Below are positions 25,151-38,200 of a stretch of DNA of 64,000 nt, in pieces. A program made the position numbers and the translations under genes. Source of the DNA: Odontesthes bonariensis (taxonomy: Eukaryota; Chordata; Actinopteri; Atheriniformes; Atherinopsidae); NCBI RefSeq assembly GCF_027942865.1, contig NC_134524.1, forward strand, positions 8,109,536 to 8,173,535, given 5' to 3'. The notes beneath the pieces are model-generated. The model saw nothing but the letters and a program-made list of their open reading frames with translations. It made no database searches and was not told the DNA's origin. The stretch's first letter is position 1, and the number at the start of each line of letters is the position of its first letter.

Positions 25151-26942
25151 TTAAGATAAAACACTCCTCTGGCCTTAATGTTTGACTAGAACATGGAAGT
25201 CCTGGAACACCACCAGACTCGGAGAGGCTCTATTATTAGGTTCGGGTTCTGTTTACACTGAAATGTCAATTTTGAGACCTATCCCGTTTAGCCGATGGAC
25301 CGGATTACGTTAGTGTGAACATAATGACTCGGTACTGCATGTGCATAAATGTCCCCACAGAGAGAATTTGCCTGATTGTAGCTTCTCCTCTTCTTCAGTT
25401 GTTGATAGGATGCCCATATTCATTCATGAACAGATGTGTATCAGCATATCCAGTCTGTGTTTAAATATAAAATCAAGCAACTTTAAGTAAAAGATGAAAT
25501 GCGAAGGTCTGCCTTTTACCAAACTCTTAATGCTCCTTTTTTCTGTGCATTCTCTGTCAGATTTTATTAACAGAGCTCCTAAAAAATGCTGATTGATACT
25601 ATATTGTGTGAAGGAGGAGTTTAACTTCACAGCTCAGTCTGACTTTTGTTTAGTACCTAAAGGTTTTTATGCTGAATATTAACTGTGCCTTAGTGTTGCC
25701 TTTTTATCACTATCAGTGCTATCGTAGTGCTATGTATCATCTTTTCTTTAATACGATAGATTCGAGACATAATGATTGTACACAAAAAAGCGCTTAATTG
25801 AAACACAGCAGAGGGGATTGAGGAAATATTTCGATTTATCGATGATAGTCACAGATAAATAGATAGATGAAGGGAAATAATAAATGCAGGATAGCTATGC
25901 TGCATATTATGTTTTGTCATAGCAAAGAGGAAAATTAAGAAAGAAAGGAAAGTATAAAAGCTTTGTATTATTATTAGAGATGCACAGATATAACTGCCTT
26001 ATATCAGTAATCAGCCAACTGCATAAATGATAACATACACTGAGGGCAGTGAAACAGACAGCTACACGCTCAGCTAATGTCCAACAGGTGTCAGTCTAAT
26101 TCCAAAGCAGGCTCTTTATTTCTAACGATAACATTTAGGTGAATTGGTGTCTCTAAATTATATACGAGTACTTTGATCACATCTGGATATTTGTCCCTTT
26201 TTTCCCTGTTACTTGTTCTGACCAACAGGTAAAGATTTTGACAGAAAAGGCCTTAATTACACCACCTGTGTAATTAAAAGTGAGATTTATCATCTGTTTG
26301 CAGGAACTGAACAGCAATTGATCAAAATAAATGAAAATTCTACATCTTATCGTTTAGTTCTTTGTGTTTTTTTTAAACTCCTTATTCCTTATTTCCTGAT
26401 TTTGTCTTAAAAAAATTGATTTATATCATGGGAAGATATTGCTGTGCATGGCTTTTTGTGTGAGTTCTTTCCAGGTGCTCCTGTATTAGGGTAACTGATG
26501 ACTTATATAGGCTCTGGGTGTGTTTCATAGAGACGGCGTTAAACCACATCCTGTGTTTATTCTAACAGCAAGCCTTCTTAGTAGAAGAGTCCAGGTGCTG
26601 GAATGACCTTCCTTTCACCAGCTGAAAACATTTAGTGCATCAATGATTGTTCAGCATAGATAATCTCTGATTCCGTTTAGCTTTTCTCCACAGAGGGACA
26701 CAAAAGAAAAGTAGAAGAAGAGCACGTTAGTGTTGTTTGTCTTGCACTTGTTTGGCGTTAAAATCTGACATCTATGATGTGTACTGCAATGTGCTGAGAG
26801 AGGGAACAACTGTGGTGGCACCACACCTCTCTGCCTTTCAACTGAAATAGTGTTTTCTTTACTGGATGTGCCTGAGACTGTACAGATACTGCGGTTTAGT
26901 GTCGTTAACGATCCATCAGAAGTGACTCATTTTGAAACTCAC

Positions 26943-27098
26943 AAGATTATTTTATGAATAATTATGATTACAATTAATTTAATTCCAATTGGCTTGAATT
27001 GGACTTTATTCTTCTTATATTTATTCTAAGTGCCTTGAGATGACATTTGTTGTATTTGGCGCTATATAAATAAAAATGAATTGAATTGAATTGAATCC
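26943..27098. mobile_element. L2-type LINE or SINE 3' tail inserted in unit 2 only
   Basis: It contains AGTGCCTTGAGATGACATT and GGCGCTATATAAATAAA followed by repeated TTGAA, the usual 3' end of fish L2-like elements. Unit 1 has the uninterrupted sequence (ACTCACATCCAACTTG), so the insertion came after the duplication. Confidence 0.75.
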
Positions 27099-28571
27099 AA
27101 CTTGTTTGAGGGCCGAGACTCAGAAATAATTTTTGCTGGTTGAGGCGGTGGATTATGGACTCTGATTCCGATCAGAGAATCAAGGCACTCGGACAGAGAG
27201 ATCTGATGTGTCTGCTTTAATGAATGTCGTTGGACTATTTCCTCAAGAACGCACACAAAGTATGAGAAACACCCAGAAAGTCCGTGCAGCTGTGTGTGTG
27301 CTGTGTCCTGACCCGTTCAGCCGCGTTTTTGCCTTCCACCAGTAGGGGGCGTTTCATCCACTGGCTTTCGCACACAACTGAAATTTAGTGTTTTCTGCCA
27401 ACAGTCCATCAGAAGTGACTTATTTCGAAATAGAAACCAACATCCAACTGAAATGTAAAGCTGGTGATTTCTTGTAAATGTGTAAAACTGAAAATGAAGC
27501 TTTGACTATAAGACCTTGTGAGATATTAGTCAGTGCTGCAGGCTGACAAACAAAGTTTTGTTGGTAAAGCTGTTTTTTAATGGTGTCTTAGATAAGAGGG
27601 AGGGGACTCTTTGTCTCAGAATCCGTGACGTATAGGCATAAAGAAAGGCTTTATCTTTTTTATTCTATATCACAAGAAATCAAATGACAAACCAGAGGGA
27701 TGTGGGTCGAAGCCACAGCTTCTCCTACCCCTGATCCAAATACAAACACTACATCCGGGGCTTCTTTGACCTCTGTTTTAAATACAGAATCACCACAAAA
27801 GAAGAAAAAGAAAAGGACAAATTCATGTCAAATCCAGCTGCAGGTGAACTCTTTGTACCTAGTGCATCTTCACATTAAGCATTCATCAGAAAACAGAATA
27901 ATTGTGCGATTTCTGTGCATTTTTTGGACAGGTTCAGTGTCCTGAATATTTCAATTTAATGATAAATGAAAAAGTTTGACTCCTCCAACGGATTCACAAC
28001 ATTTCATTAGTCCTGACATTAGGTTTCATCAAACATAAGAGTTCCTCTTAATTTTTAGTATTTGTTAATCCTCATTTAATCCGCTTGTGGATATTAACGG
28101 CCTTTGAAAAGCTTTGTACATCATTTGAATTTCCGTGTATTTCACTGAATAAATGATGGATTTGTTTACTCCCGACAGGGTTGTTTGTTATGATTCGCAT
28201 GTAATTTAAGTGTAACCTGTTTTATTGATGATTCTGTACAAAATGTCCGCCCCTTTATGAAAAAAACTATTCTTTTGTGCTGCTGTTTGTTCATTTTTCT
28301 CTTTGCAAAGCCACTTTGAAGTTGTTGCTTCTGATATTTGGCCCTACAAATAAGACCGTTTCACAGCACGAGTCATTGGCCTTCATGATATTCTTCTGCT
28401 ATGATGAGTGACAACAAGAGCAAACCAAAGCAAGTTGCATTTAAGACTTTATTTAAAATTTCAACTTGTTACATGTTAGAATCAAGATTAAAATCTTACA
28501 AATGAAGCAAAGAGAAAATGACAAAAGAATGTTTTAATCACGACGACATGCTCAACAAAAACATCTGACAA

Positions 28572-29130
28572 GACCATGTGAACTGTAAGGTTTAAGAAGT
28601 TCAGCGCACTTAAATGTACATAAAAGTAGACAAAATTAAATTTTTTAAATTAATATCTTAATTCAAAAATATCTTCATTCAAATCAGCCCAGTTTTCTCT
28701 TTTCCTCAACATTGTCAAACTAATCTAAATCAAGCTATAAATCGCCACATTAATGTAAAACAACCCTCGATCTCATCAAACAATCCCACATTTGGAACTC
28801 TTCACATGAAGCTGGAAGAAGCCCGTTTTCCGTTAAACCGAGGGAACCAATTAAAGAAAAACAAGGTCAAAACAAACAATCACACCGCGTGAATCAAAGG
28901 AATAACGTGGAAAAATGACCACCTTAAGACAGCTCAGGGTAATTGTGATGAGTTTTAAGTAAAATGTCTCAACATGCAGAGAATCCAGACCAAACGTAGA
29001 CGTATATTAATTTAATGTCTTGTGGACGGTGCTCAGTGAATATAAATGTATTTTTCTGGTTTGCTGAGGTTATGTACAGTCTTCAAAACACCTGTTTTTT
29101 ATTATATATTTGTTAAGCGTGTTTTTAGTC
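28572..29130. other. Intergenic, 3' side of USP2
   Basis: AT-rich sequence after the duplication and before the USP2 stop codon (minus strand). It probably includes the USP2 3' untranslated region. Nothing else is recognised. Confidence 0.45.
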
Positions 29131-32100
29131 TCAATCCTCAGATTTCTTGCTTTTTTTTTTGTTCAATTTTTTATTTTTCTCTTTTTTGGACATTTCCTGG
29201 CCAGAACCACTCGTTTTATCTCTCTTCTTGCTTTTTCCGAATAGGTTCAATTTTTTCTTTTTCTGTTCTTTGGGCATTTCCAGGACAGAACCACTCGTTT
29301 CATCTCTTTTCTTGCTTTTTCTGATTGAGAAACATGCCCACCAACTTGGACCTTTTTTCTTTTTCCCTTTTTTGGACATTTCCTGGTCAGAACCTCTCGT
29401 TTCATCTCTACCTGCTCCGTGTGTCTGTCCTCTGGTTTCCTCTGATCCTTCCTGTGCCTCCACAGTGATTTGATTTTGTTCATCACCCCCTTTCTTTCCC
29501 TGCTCTTTGGCTCGTTCCTTCCCAGTGACATTCTTTCGTGTCTTGGGTGCAGCACCGGTTTTCTCCTCTGGCCTCTCAACATGTTCCCTGACCTGTACAC
29601 CCTCGCCTGAACGCTGCCTCGTCGCAGGTGTTTTTCCCATTTGTGGAGGCTTTTTCGCGCCTTCATCCACATTCTGGGCTCCCTGCTGCTCATGCCCTGT
29701 ACTCATTCTGTTACTGGTTTCCTCTTCACGTACTGAGTTATTCTTTTGGGTTTTCTGTTCACCAAAACTAACACTTGAGTTGTCCTTTGCATGCTTTGCA
29801 TCATCGTGTTTTTTCAGCTGTTCATGGTTTCTTCGTGCTACACTGTCATCATTATCTGTCTTTCCCTCAACCTTTTTCTTCTTGGGTGAAGTCACCTCAG
29901 TTCTCTTTTCTGCCCGGTCATCAGTTTCTGCTTTTCTTCTCATTCTTTCCTCGTCATCCCGCCTCTTTCCCCCCTCATCTTTCTCTTGCTGTTTGGCATG
30001 AGCACTAAGGTTTCCTTCCTCGTTGCTCGGTCTGTTCTGTTTGGTATGAACTCTGAGTTCGGAATCTGGACTATGTGTAGATCTGCGTTTGGTCCCCCTT
30101 TCTGCGTTTATTTCTACAGTTTCTTCATCACTGTCTCTCTCATTAACATCTCGACACTGCACGTAATTCTCATTGGTGTCCGGTGGGAGACCTCCGTTGT
30201 TGGACACTTCTCCGTTCTCTGGGCTGCCGGTTTCTGCACCATCAAATAGAGAGAAGTTATTAAATAACATCGAGCCGAATACCAAAAAGTCACATGCATT
30301 CATTCACACTACTCGTCAGCAAGCCTGAAAAAGAAGTTTGGTTCTTACGTTTCTTTCTGTAAAACAGAAGATAGGCGCTCTGGGATCTGGTGGAGGTAGA
30401 AAAGGAAGTAAAGTTTCTTTAATATGCAGAAAAACACACGGGAGAAGAGAAGGCAAGGCAAGGCATCTTTATTTATATAGCACATTTCATACCACAGGCA
30501 ACTTTACATAAAGACAAGGCATTTAAAAGAAAAGCATAAAGCAGCATAAAAACAAGCAATTTAAAGAGAAAAAATAGAATAAAAATTAAAACACAGTTAA
30601 AAGCAATCAAAGAAGAGGGGAAAATAAAAAGAAAAACTCAACCATAATCACACCGAAAGAGAAATGTTTTTAACCTGGATTTAAAAGTGCTTAAGAGAAG
30701 AAAAGACAACCACTTACGTCTCACTGGTGGCTTTCTGGAAGGGCTGTCTGTGAAGCTGTGACCATCAGAATAACCACACGTTACATCATGAATATTTCCA
30801 CGCATTTAAACGCATAAACATTCTGTTTTAGGAAAAAAAGTCGACAACAATTGTGTCAAACAGCTTGATCGTTCTCACCAATGTGACACTGGAATCATTG
30901 AAGCAGTACCAGCTGCTTTGGTCCTGGGGCTTGATTGTTGCTGTGTAATGTCCACCTTTCAGGCTCCCAAAGTGTTCCACGTATGCATACAGCTCATACA
31001 TCTGATTCTGAGCACCAAAGAAACATTAAACACTGGCTAAAGCTAAAGAAATGAGTTACGAACAAACATTAAAATACACCGAAAACATACCTCAGGTATC
31101 CAGATGGTGGGGGGAATATCCACGACGCGGCTGTTTTTGACATACGACATCTGAACGTAGCTGAACTCAAACCTCTTCAGCAGCAACATCAGGACCTCTG
31201 GGTGATCCTTTATGACACAACTCTGCAGGACACACGGGAATCTCAACACACGCTCTTTAACTGTACAACGAGTCCCAGATCAGAGACAGTTTTCTCTTCA
31301 CTCACAGCAGTGGCGTCGCTTTTGACGCAACACTCGTCGCAGTACATCTGGTTGTCTCCTGTGAAGTCCGAAAGACGGAAAAACTCCTCAATGCCGTCCT
31401 CCTGAAAAGGCACCTGTTGTCACTTGTGCTGACCATCCACCCCCCCATCCCGTGGCTTCCCACATCACAAACAGCAGGTGGAAACCAACACAGCTTCTGA
31501 CTTTCAACAAGCTGGATTTCAGATTTCCGGCCAGAGTTTAGCCTCCCGACCTGCGTGATAAGATACTTTGAGGTTTGCAGGTTGTCGGATACTTACCACG
31601 CTGTAGTCTTTATTGCAGGACTTCACCAAGGCGAGAGGAAGATTCCAAAATGGCAACTCTTCTTCGGTTTGTGCATCACAGTTAGAGCAAACAGTGCTGT
31701 GTGCCAACTGTCCTTTAAAGATCTGTAAGCACAAATAAAAGAGATACCTGTAAACAAGCGTTTTGTTCTTTTGTTTTTTTTTTAAATCCAGCTTTTCTGA
31801 TCTCTACCTTTGCTGCTTCATCACTGGTCAGTGTTAAAATCTTCTCAAAGTGCTCAGCAGCGTCGCGCTGTTCGTTCACTGTGGAAGCAGGGGCAAGCAC
31901 GTTTAACTGAATAAAGATTAATACCACACGGATGTTGGTTAGACTCATCTGGAGAGCTTGGTTTGTTGGTTTATTATACTGTACCTCTGAAGATCCCCAG
32001 CTTCTTTGTGACCTGAACAGTTTCTCCTGTTCTGCTCTTTAAGTCTTTAAACAAGGATGCAAGTTGAATATCAATATGATCCCCGCAGGCGTTCCTAACA

Positions 32101-32455
32101 ACGGCAAAGAGAGAAATATTCTAAATGAAATCCAATATTGGATGAGCTTTATGGAGTATGAGCATGAGAAATAATTTACTTTTTCACAGCTTCTCTGAAG
32201 TCTTCGGTCATAAACAGCACCTGCAGCACGCTGTTTAAGTAACATGTTGCTCCTTGGTTGTGTAAGCCATGGTACTTATGGTCTGTGGGGGTGTTTGTCA
32301 GAGAATACTGATGATTTATTCCTGGAAATGTTATATTTACGTTACTACAGACAGGTCAGAAAGGGTGCCTTACCTTCTCTGTAGAAGCCCGACCACCGTG
32401 AGCCATAATTCCAGTCATGATCCATGGGCTGGTCCTGCTCTTCTTTATAACTCAT
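29131..32455 (-). CDS. USP2: USP-family deubiquitinase with long Lys-rich tail, 11 exons, 675 aa
   Basis: Exons in transcription order: 32374-32455, 32180-32282, 31985-32094, 31808-31878, 31597-31722, 31306-31401, 31091-31222, 30879-31007, 30718-30755, 30349-30386 and 29131-30233; phases agree. The catalytic set is intact: Cys41 in [13 protein letters not shown], His260 in LKGGHYTA, Asp278 in YCFND, with two CxxC zinc-finger pairs (CSNC, CDEC). The N-terminus is acidic (MSYKEEQDQPMDHDW). The last exon adds about 367 residues rich in Lys, Glu, Arg and Asp. It ends in three imperfect repeats built on KSKKRDETSGS..EM.K..KKKK, which look like nuclear-localisation or nucleic-acid/anion-binding sequence (inference). 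Introns 3-8 are short; the intron between exons 9 and 10 holds a LINE tail. An ISRE match lies 134 bp upstream of the ATG. Confidence 0.9.
30448..30700. mobile_element. LINE 3' tail in a USP2 intron
   Basis: The phrases CTTTATTTATATAGCACATTTCATAC and TTTTTAACCTGGATTTAAAAG match the ends of the L2-like fragments at 634 and 6650. No coding capacity. Confidence 0.6.
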
Positions 32456-32588
32456 AATCAGAGATAATTTAAGAAATAAAAATTTAAAAAAAGCAAACGC
32501 TGACAAAACACGAGCGATTCTACTTCTAAGAGTCAGACTTGAAGTGAAGAGCCTCGTCACCCCTGTACGATGATAAATGAACAATCCG

Positions 32589-32599
32589 CTTTCTGTTTC
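32589..32599 (-). promoter_or_regulatory. ISRE-like site upstream of USP2
   Basis: The minus strand reads GAAACAGAAAG, fitting GAAANNGAAA, about 134 bp before the USP2 start codon and in the direction of the gene. Function is inferred. Confidence 0.5.
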
Positions 32600-32655
32600 A
32601 TTTACTGTCAAGGCAACGATGCTTTCAATGGGTGTCTGAAGTATCAGATTTTCCA

Positions 32656-34230
32656 ATTAGAAGATCACAAACAAAGGCAGGCACTCGAGAAATAAAGTCA
32701 CATACTATACGAATAGACAATTAGATCAAATTATATGATCAAAGTACATAGACTTGAGTGTAAAGACATATTTAAATTGCCTCCATGTGTCCTACTGATC
32801 CTAAAATGATTCCCCGGAACATTTATTGGAAGAAATTTCCAGGAAAATAGGAAAAAACATCAAATGCAGAAACGATACTTGTGGTTAGAAACGGTACGTT
32901 GTTTATTTACATGACAGTTTTACTTTTTAAATGTAAGCTCGTGACCATAATTGTTTGTTTTAGTGTTAAAATTGGAGTAAAGATTTCATCCCATTTTGCC
33001 AAAATTTGGTGTTTTGCATGCTTTTAAACACATGGGCCACATTCAACATGTATCAGCACATATATTTCACTGTAGTAAGTAGTTAAAACTCCACAATTTA
33101 TGTGACAGTGCTGCTTGTATTCTTGCTTCACTTCTGTTACTCTCTGCTCCTCAGTGGTGAACTTGTCAGTCTAAAGGGAGTGGCCTAAATTATGTATCAT
33201 TGATCTTTAGACCCTTTATCCAGTGGAATGACAATTTAAAGCACAGATATTTCAGGGTTTGGCATATAAGCAGTTTTATCTTTGGATTCTAAAACTATTT
33301 TGAATTACCCCTTTATCGATTCACCAGGGGGGAAAAAGCACATTCATTTTGATGTTTATATCTAGTGAATAGCTCTAATTATCACAAGTGAGGCCACAGA
33401 AAGGGGTTTAAAAGACTGTAAATAAGGATGGTGATGGCGTACAAAAAATACAAGACTTTTTTGTGAATGCCCCAAGGACAAAGAGAAAGATAGATTCAGT
33501 GGTTTTACTACGACTCAACTGTTACGTTCTGGCAACATAAAATGGAAACTGAGCACAAGAAGTTAATTAAGTATTTGTTGTTGTTGTTAAAAACCCCAAC
33601 CTGCGTCACCTCTCACCACACACAACTCTCACAGGTACATATCCTGTAAATATTTACATCAGTGTTTACTTATTGTTGGACTTCTAGCTAAAACTCTACT
33701 TATATTTACACTATTTGCTATATATTTCTCTTTTATATGCTTAGTTAGTTGTATTATTATCTTTATAGTGTAAATGGGTGCAGCTGTAACAAAATAATTT
33801 TACCCTGGGGATCAATAAAGTATTCTGATGAACAAACAGCAAGAGTTTGAGACATGAAAAGATATTTAAAAAGTAAACGAACTATAAATCTGCATAAAAA
33901 AACCTCCAAATTCCCTTTTAGAATTTTCATTTCTATTGTAAATAAACAGGTTATGGATATTTTAAGCATATAGACAGAAAAACAAGCTGCATAACTCAGT
34001 TGGGATTTATGTTCTGTGTAAATACAAAACTCCACCAGGCAGATGTTGCATGTGCATCTGTCTTTAAATGTTTAAAGGCGTGTTTTATGAGAAAATGAAC
34101 AGTTATGGCATTCATCTAGCCATAATGTCGCAGACTATTCACCTTCAATGAGTGTTTTTCAGATGAGGAAGGCAATAAAAAGAAGGAGGGGCTGGGTAAG
34201 GAAGGGTGTTTCCAGCTCGCAGTTTCTGCT
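32656..34230. other. Intergenic region upstream of USP2
   Basis: AT-rich, no gene recognised. At about 33775-33830 there is a LINE 3'-end phrase (CCTGGGGATCAATAAAGTATTCTGATGAA) typical of fish non-LTR elements. Confidence 0.5.
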
Positions 34231-34242
34231 GAAATAGAAACT
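34231..34242 (+). promoter_or_regulatory. Orphan ISRE
   Basis: GAAATAGAAACT is a full match to the ISRE consensus GAAANNGAAACT. No recognised gene starts close by. An ATG-bearing exon-like segment follows at 34392 on the same strand; USP2 begins 1.8 kb away on the other strand. Confidence 0.45.
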
Positions 34243-34391
34243 TTGGGAAGTTAAAGTTAAGTATCTGAATGAGTTTTTTATAGATTGGTTGGAATACAGC
34301 CTGATAATTTAATATTTCATGTTGTTGTGTTGTCTATATCTTACTTGATTTGACATTTAATCTGTTGCTGTGTTTAGCTTTTTGTTTATAG

Positions 34392-34443
34392 AAATGCTGT
34401 ATAAAGATTACAAGAACTATCTGAGAAAACAGCATATCACCAG
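34392..34443 (+). other. Orphan exon-like segment with start codon
   Basis: The acceptor TTTGTTTATAG precedes an ATG at 34394 with 16 open codons (MLYKDYKNYLRKQHIT), then AG/GTCAGT. It lies 150 bp downstream of the orphan ISRE. No following exon was found, so it may be a relic of a lost gene. Confidence 0.3.
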
Positions 34444-35265
34444 GTCAGTAAATGGAAAGTCCCGGGTTACAGAAGGTTTAACTTATAATACATAACAGGC
34501 TTTATGTGGACAAGTAGTTAGGAAGTAATTACAGCTCATACCACCATTCCTACTTCATTACTTATGCCAAACTGGCAGAAATAGCACTTTTCCAGCTCTC
34601 AAACATGAAGATGGTAATATTTTTCCTACAATGAAATGGGGGTGGAGGGGCAAAGTGATCCAAAATTACTGCTGAAATGACTCGAAATTCCCCAACCAAA
34701 ACATTATTAAAGATTATAAGGAACAACAATATACAACAGGAACGCCAATTTATTCAATAACCGAGGACAGAAGGAGAGAAATCTACCATCTTAAATAGGA
34801 CATGTTTCTTTAATCAATAGATGTAACATTTATTAAACTAAAATAACTAAAATATAAAATAACTGCAAGGGATTTGTATGTTTTATAGCTTAGCTTTTAT
34901 TGGTTTAGAAGAACAGCAAGGTTGTATGTGATTAAAGCACATGAGCAACAAAATGAAGGTTACATATGCTGAATACATATTAAAGAAGCATCACACAACA
35001 TAAAATCTCTACAGGTAGTGGTAGATAACATGAAAAGGTGAGCAGACATGCTACGTTCCACCTTATGCTTGTGATATATTGTCAGGCTTATAATTCCGCT
35101 GCAAAGATTTATTTGGATTTATTCTGACAAAGATCATTAAATTTGACAGATAGAAGTTTCTATGAAGACATCTCATCAGATTTTGAAAAGTGAAACGATC
35201 AGTGCTCAAGAAAAGACCGCAAACCGAGTGCAGCCCGCAGCCTGGTGCTCGGCACCTGTGTGGCA
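34444..35265. other. Intergenic, 3' side of RBR2
   Basis: No gene recognised; AT-rich. Probably includes the RBR2 3' untranslated region. Confidence 0.45.
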
Positions 35266-38200
35266 TCACTTCCTCTGCCACACAGGTATGGTGGTCTGTC
35301 GAGGAGCAACACCGCTGGTACACGGTTTGAAATGGGAACTAGTTTTTAAGCAATCAGGAGTGGTTTTCAGGCACACAAAGCAAAACTCCACCTTACATTG
35401 AGGACATTTAATGTTTTTACATGCTTTAGAGCTATGCTCCAGCATGTAGCCACAGGTGGGACAGGCCCGGAATGAGGGACACCCAGTGATTCCCGTAATA
35501 GACTGAAAGGTGATGTTTGCACAGGTCGTCAGCGTTTTTAGAGCCTCGTTGTAGCAGCCGTCGTTTTCACAGCGATCCGTTCGTGTCCGCGGACCCTTCC
35601 ATTCCCTCAAACACTGCCAGCAGAATTCATAGGGCTTTTCTTTCCTTACTGTGCAGACTTGGCAGCAGACACACAGTTTGGATTCATCCTTCCTTGTCAC
35701 CGTGTATTTGCATTCAGGACACTGCGATGAAAAAAGAGGGAAGTGTTCTCACTATTTCATCAGCCTGCAAAGTAATGTTTTCAACAGATTTCCAACTTCA
35801 GCTGGTTAAAGGGATAGTTCGCCTCTTTTGACATGAAGCTGTATGACATCCCATATTAGCAATATTATTTATGAACATTTTCTTACCCCCTGCTGCGTCC
35901 TGTGAGCCGAGTTCCAGCCTCGCTTTGGTGTTGACGAAAGTAGTCCGGCTAGTTGGCTGGGGTTTAAAAAATAAAGCGTTTTGCTTCTCAAAACAATATG
36001 CGTTCAAAAGAGTAATACATTTGCATCACAAAACCGTTCTCGTTTTATGTTAATGTACGTTGCTCGTGCTTTATGGAGAAAACATTCTGACTCTCTATCA
36101 GAAAGACTGTAAAGTGGATCTAAGTATAGTCCACTCAGAAAAAGCCATGTTGTTTCTAATGGCGCTTTTCCACTAGCTCGCTTCAGCTCGGCGCGCTATT
36201 GCGTGTTTCCACTAGCACGCAGTACCTGCAACCGGCACAATTTTTCGTACCACCTCAGCCCTGGTTCCAAGCGGGCCAAAGCATTACTAAAACGTGACGT
36301 CAGCTGACTGCCTTCCACTGATTGGGCGATGAGTGTCGTCACTGGAAGCGTCATAATGCGGATAATAAAAGCTAGCGTTAGCAACCGTTAGCTTACCTCT
36401 TTGTCTGGCGGCCAGGAGTCTTCTCTGGCTCTCTTCTCTTGCCTTCTGTGCGACAAAAAGCCACAGGGTGAGCAGCAACACGCGCAGCCGTGTTACGATG
36501 ACCCCGCCCACGTCGAGGAGGCACGAAGTGTAATGGAAACACAACCAAACCGAGCCGTGGCGAGCTAGTGGAAAAGCGCCATAAGTGGAATGATTGTACA
36601 GAAACATATTTGTCACTGTTACTGTTGGTAGTTAGTAAAATGTATGATATAATATTCATCATCGGTGTCGTAGTCAGACATGGTTACGTTAACTTTCCGA
36701 GCAGTAAACACCGTAACAGGCGCGGCTGTCGGCAGGCGGCAGCACGCAGTGATACGAAGGGAGAGAAAATAGCGCCAAGCGACTTTGAGGTCTGACTTTT
36801 TCCTGGAGAACGATTTTGTGATGCAAATGTATTACTCTTTTGAATGCATATTGTTTTGAAAAGCAAAACGCTTTATTTTTGTGGCCCCAGCCAACTAGCC
36901 GGACTACCTTCATCAACACCAAAACGAGGCTGGAACTCGGCTCACAGGACGCAGCAGGGGGTAAGAACATGTTCATAAATGATGTTGCTAATATGGGATG
37001 TCATACAGCTTCATGTCAAAAGAGGCGAACTATCCCTTTAAATATCACATTTTCAGTCAGAATCTTACCTGTTTGGAGTCAAAGTAGACCTTGACAGCAT
37101 TGAGAGCCATGTTTCTTTCAAAGAACTCCCTTTCTTCAGCGGTCAGGAGAGCCATTTTACGAACCTCTACATAAGACCACTCTGCAGTACAACGAAACTG
37201 GCCACAGACAAATCTGCTTTCACCCTTCAGGGAAATATTGAAAAGAATTACTCATCAGAATAGATAGAAACAAGACAGTTAATGCCACAAACGTTGCTGT
37301 CAACCAACAATGTCAACATCAAGATCTGCATAAAACAACATTTGAGATATGATTCGTTAGAAGTATTCATTTAGTAAAAATGTTCTATTGTGCAGCTGTG
37401 CAGAACAAATCAAACCCTTGTCAAGAGATAAGAGAGCTTCATGCCCCAAATTAGAATAATTTATTCACTGATTATTGTATTTTATCTGTTATATTTGGAT
37501 GTAATAAAGAAAAAGCAAAAACGTTGCTGATAAGAATAACTCTGCTCCCCTGAAGTGTTGCTGAACAGTTGAGACTGGATGCACAGTCCAGCCCACCCTG
37601 GAAAACTCTCAAGTTATTCATTCAAAGCTCTGACTTTAAAGGCAGCAGTCAAAGATTAACTCTTTAAGCTGTGTGCTATAACTTTAGGACTCTACATTTT
37701 TAAAGCACCAAAGCTAGCATACTTGTAATTTTGAATAAAAATACGCATATTTTCACGATACTAAAGTTCTGAATCCTTAAACAACTGTGAAGCCCAGGAA
37801 CATGAAACTGATCATTGGACCGCATTTAAGCCTTTGCCCGTGATACGTGGAAACAACTCCAACAAAAACACACTGATTTAAACTCAGGGATGAAAGATAA
37901 TTTACCTTTTCCAGCTGTGTGCGGCACCAGTTGGTGAGAGAGATTGGAGTCACAGCGTGGCCGCAAGACATCAGAGCTCTGCGAGACGCGAAATCTTCAC
38001 ACAGAACTGAGAAAAACAAATGAAACAGACACATAACGCTCATTTAAATGTAAATGTACTTTATTTATACAGCCCTTTACAGACAATCCTTACGATGTAC
38101 CAAAGTGCTTTACAGCAGGTAATAAATAAAGAGAAGAATAAGTCAAAACAAATCATTTAAAACAATTTAAAGACGATAAATGCAAATATTTCTCCCCCAA

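Larger units (their letters stand above)
24431..28571. repeat. Tandem duplication, unit 2
   Basis: A second, near-identical copy of 20763-24428. Differences include a 7-bp loss near 24508, a LINE/SINE-tail insertion at about 26943-27098, and a segment at about 27980-28340 that unit 1 lacks. The Ubl exon copy is unchanged. Confidence 0.9.

Noticed and set aside
36568-37094. Small frames inside the foldback elements (also 52410 and 63263)
   Set aside because: They recur with the element in all copies and both orientations because the arms are inverted repeats.
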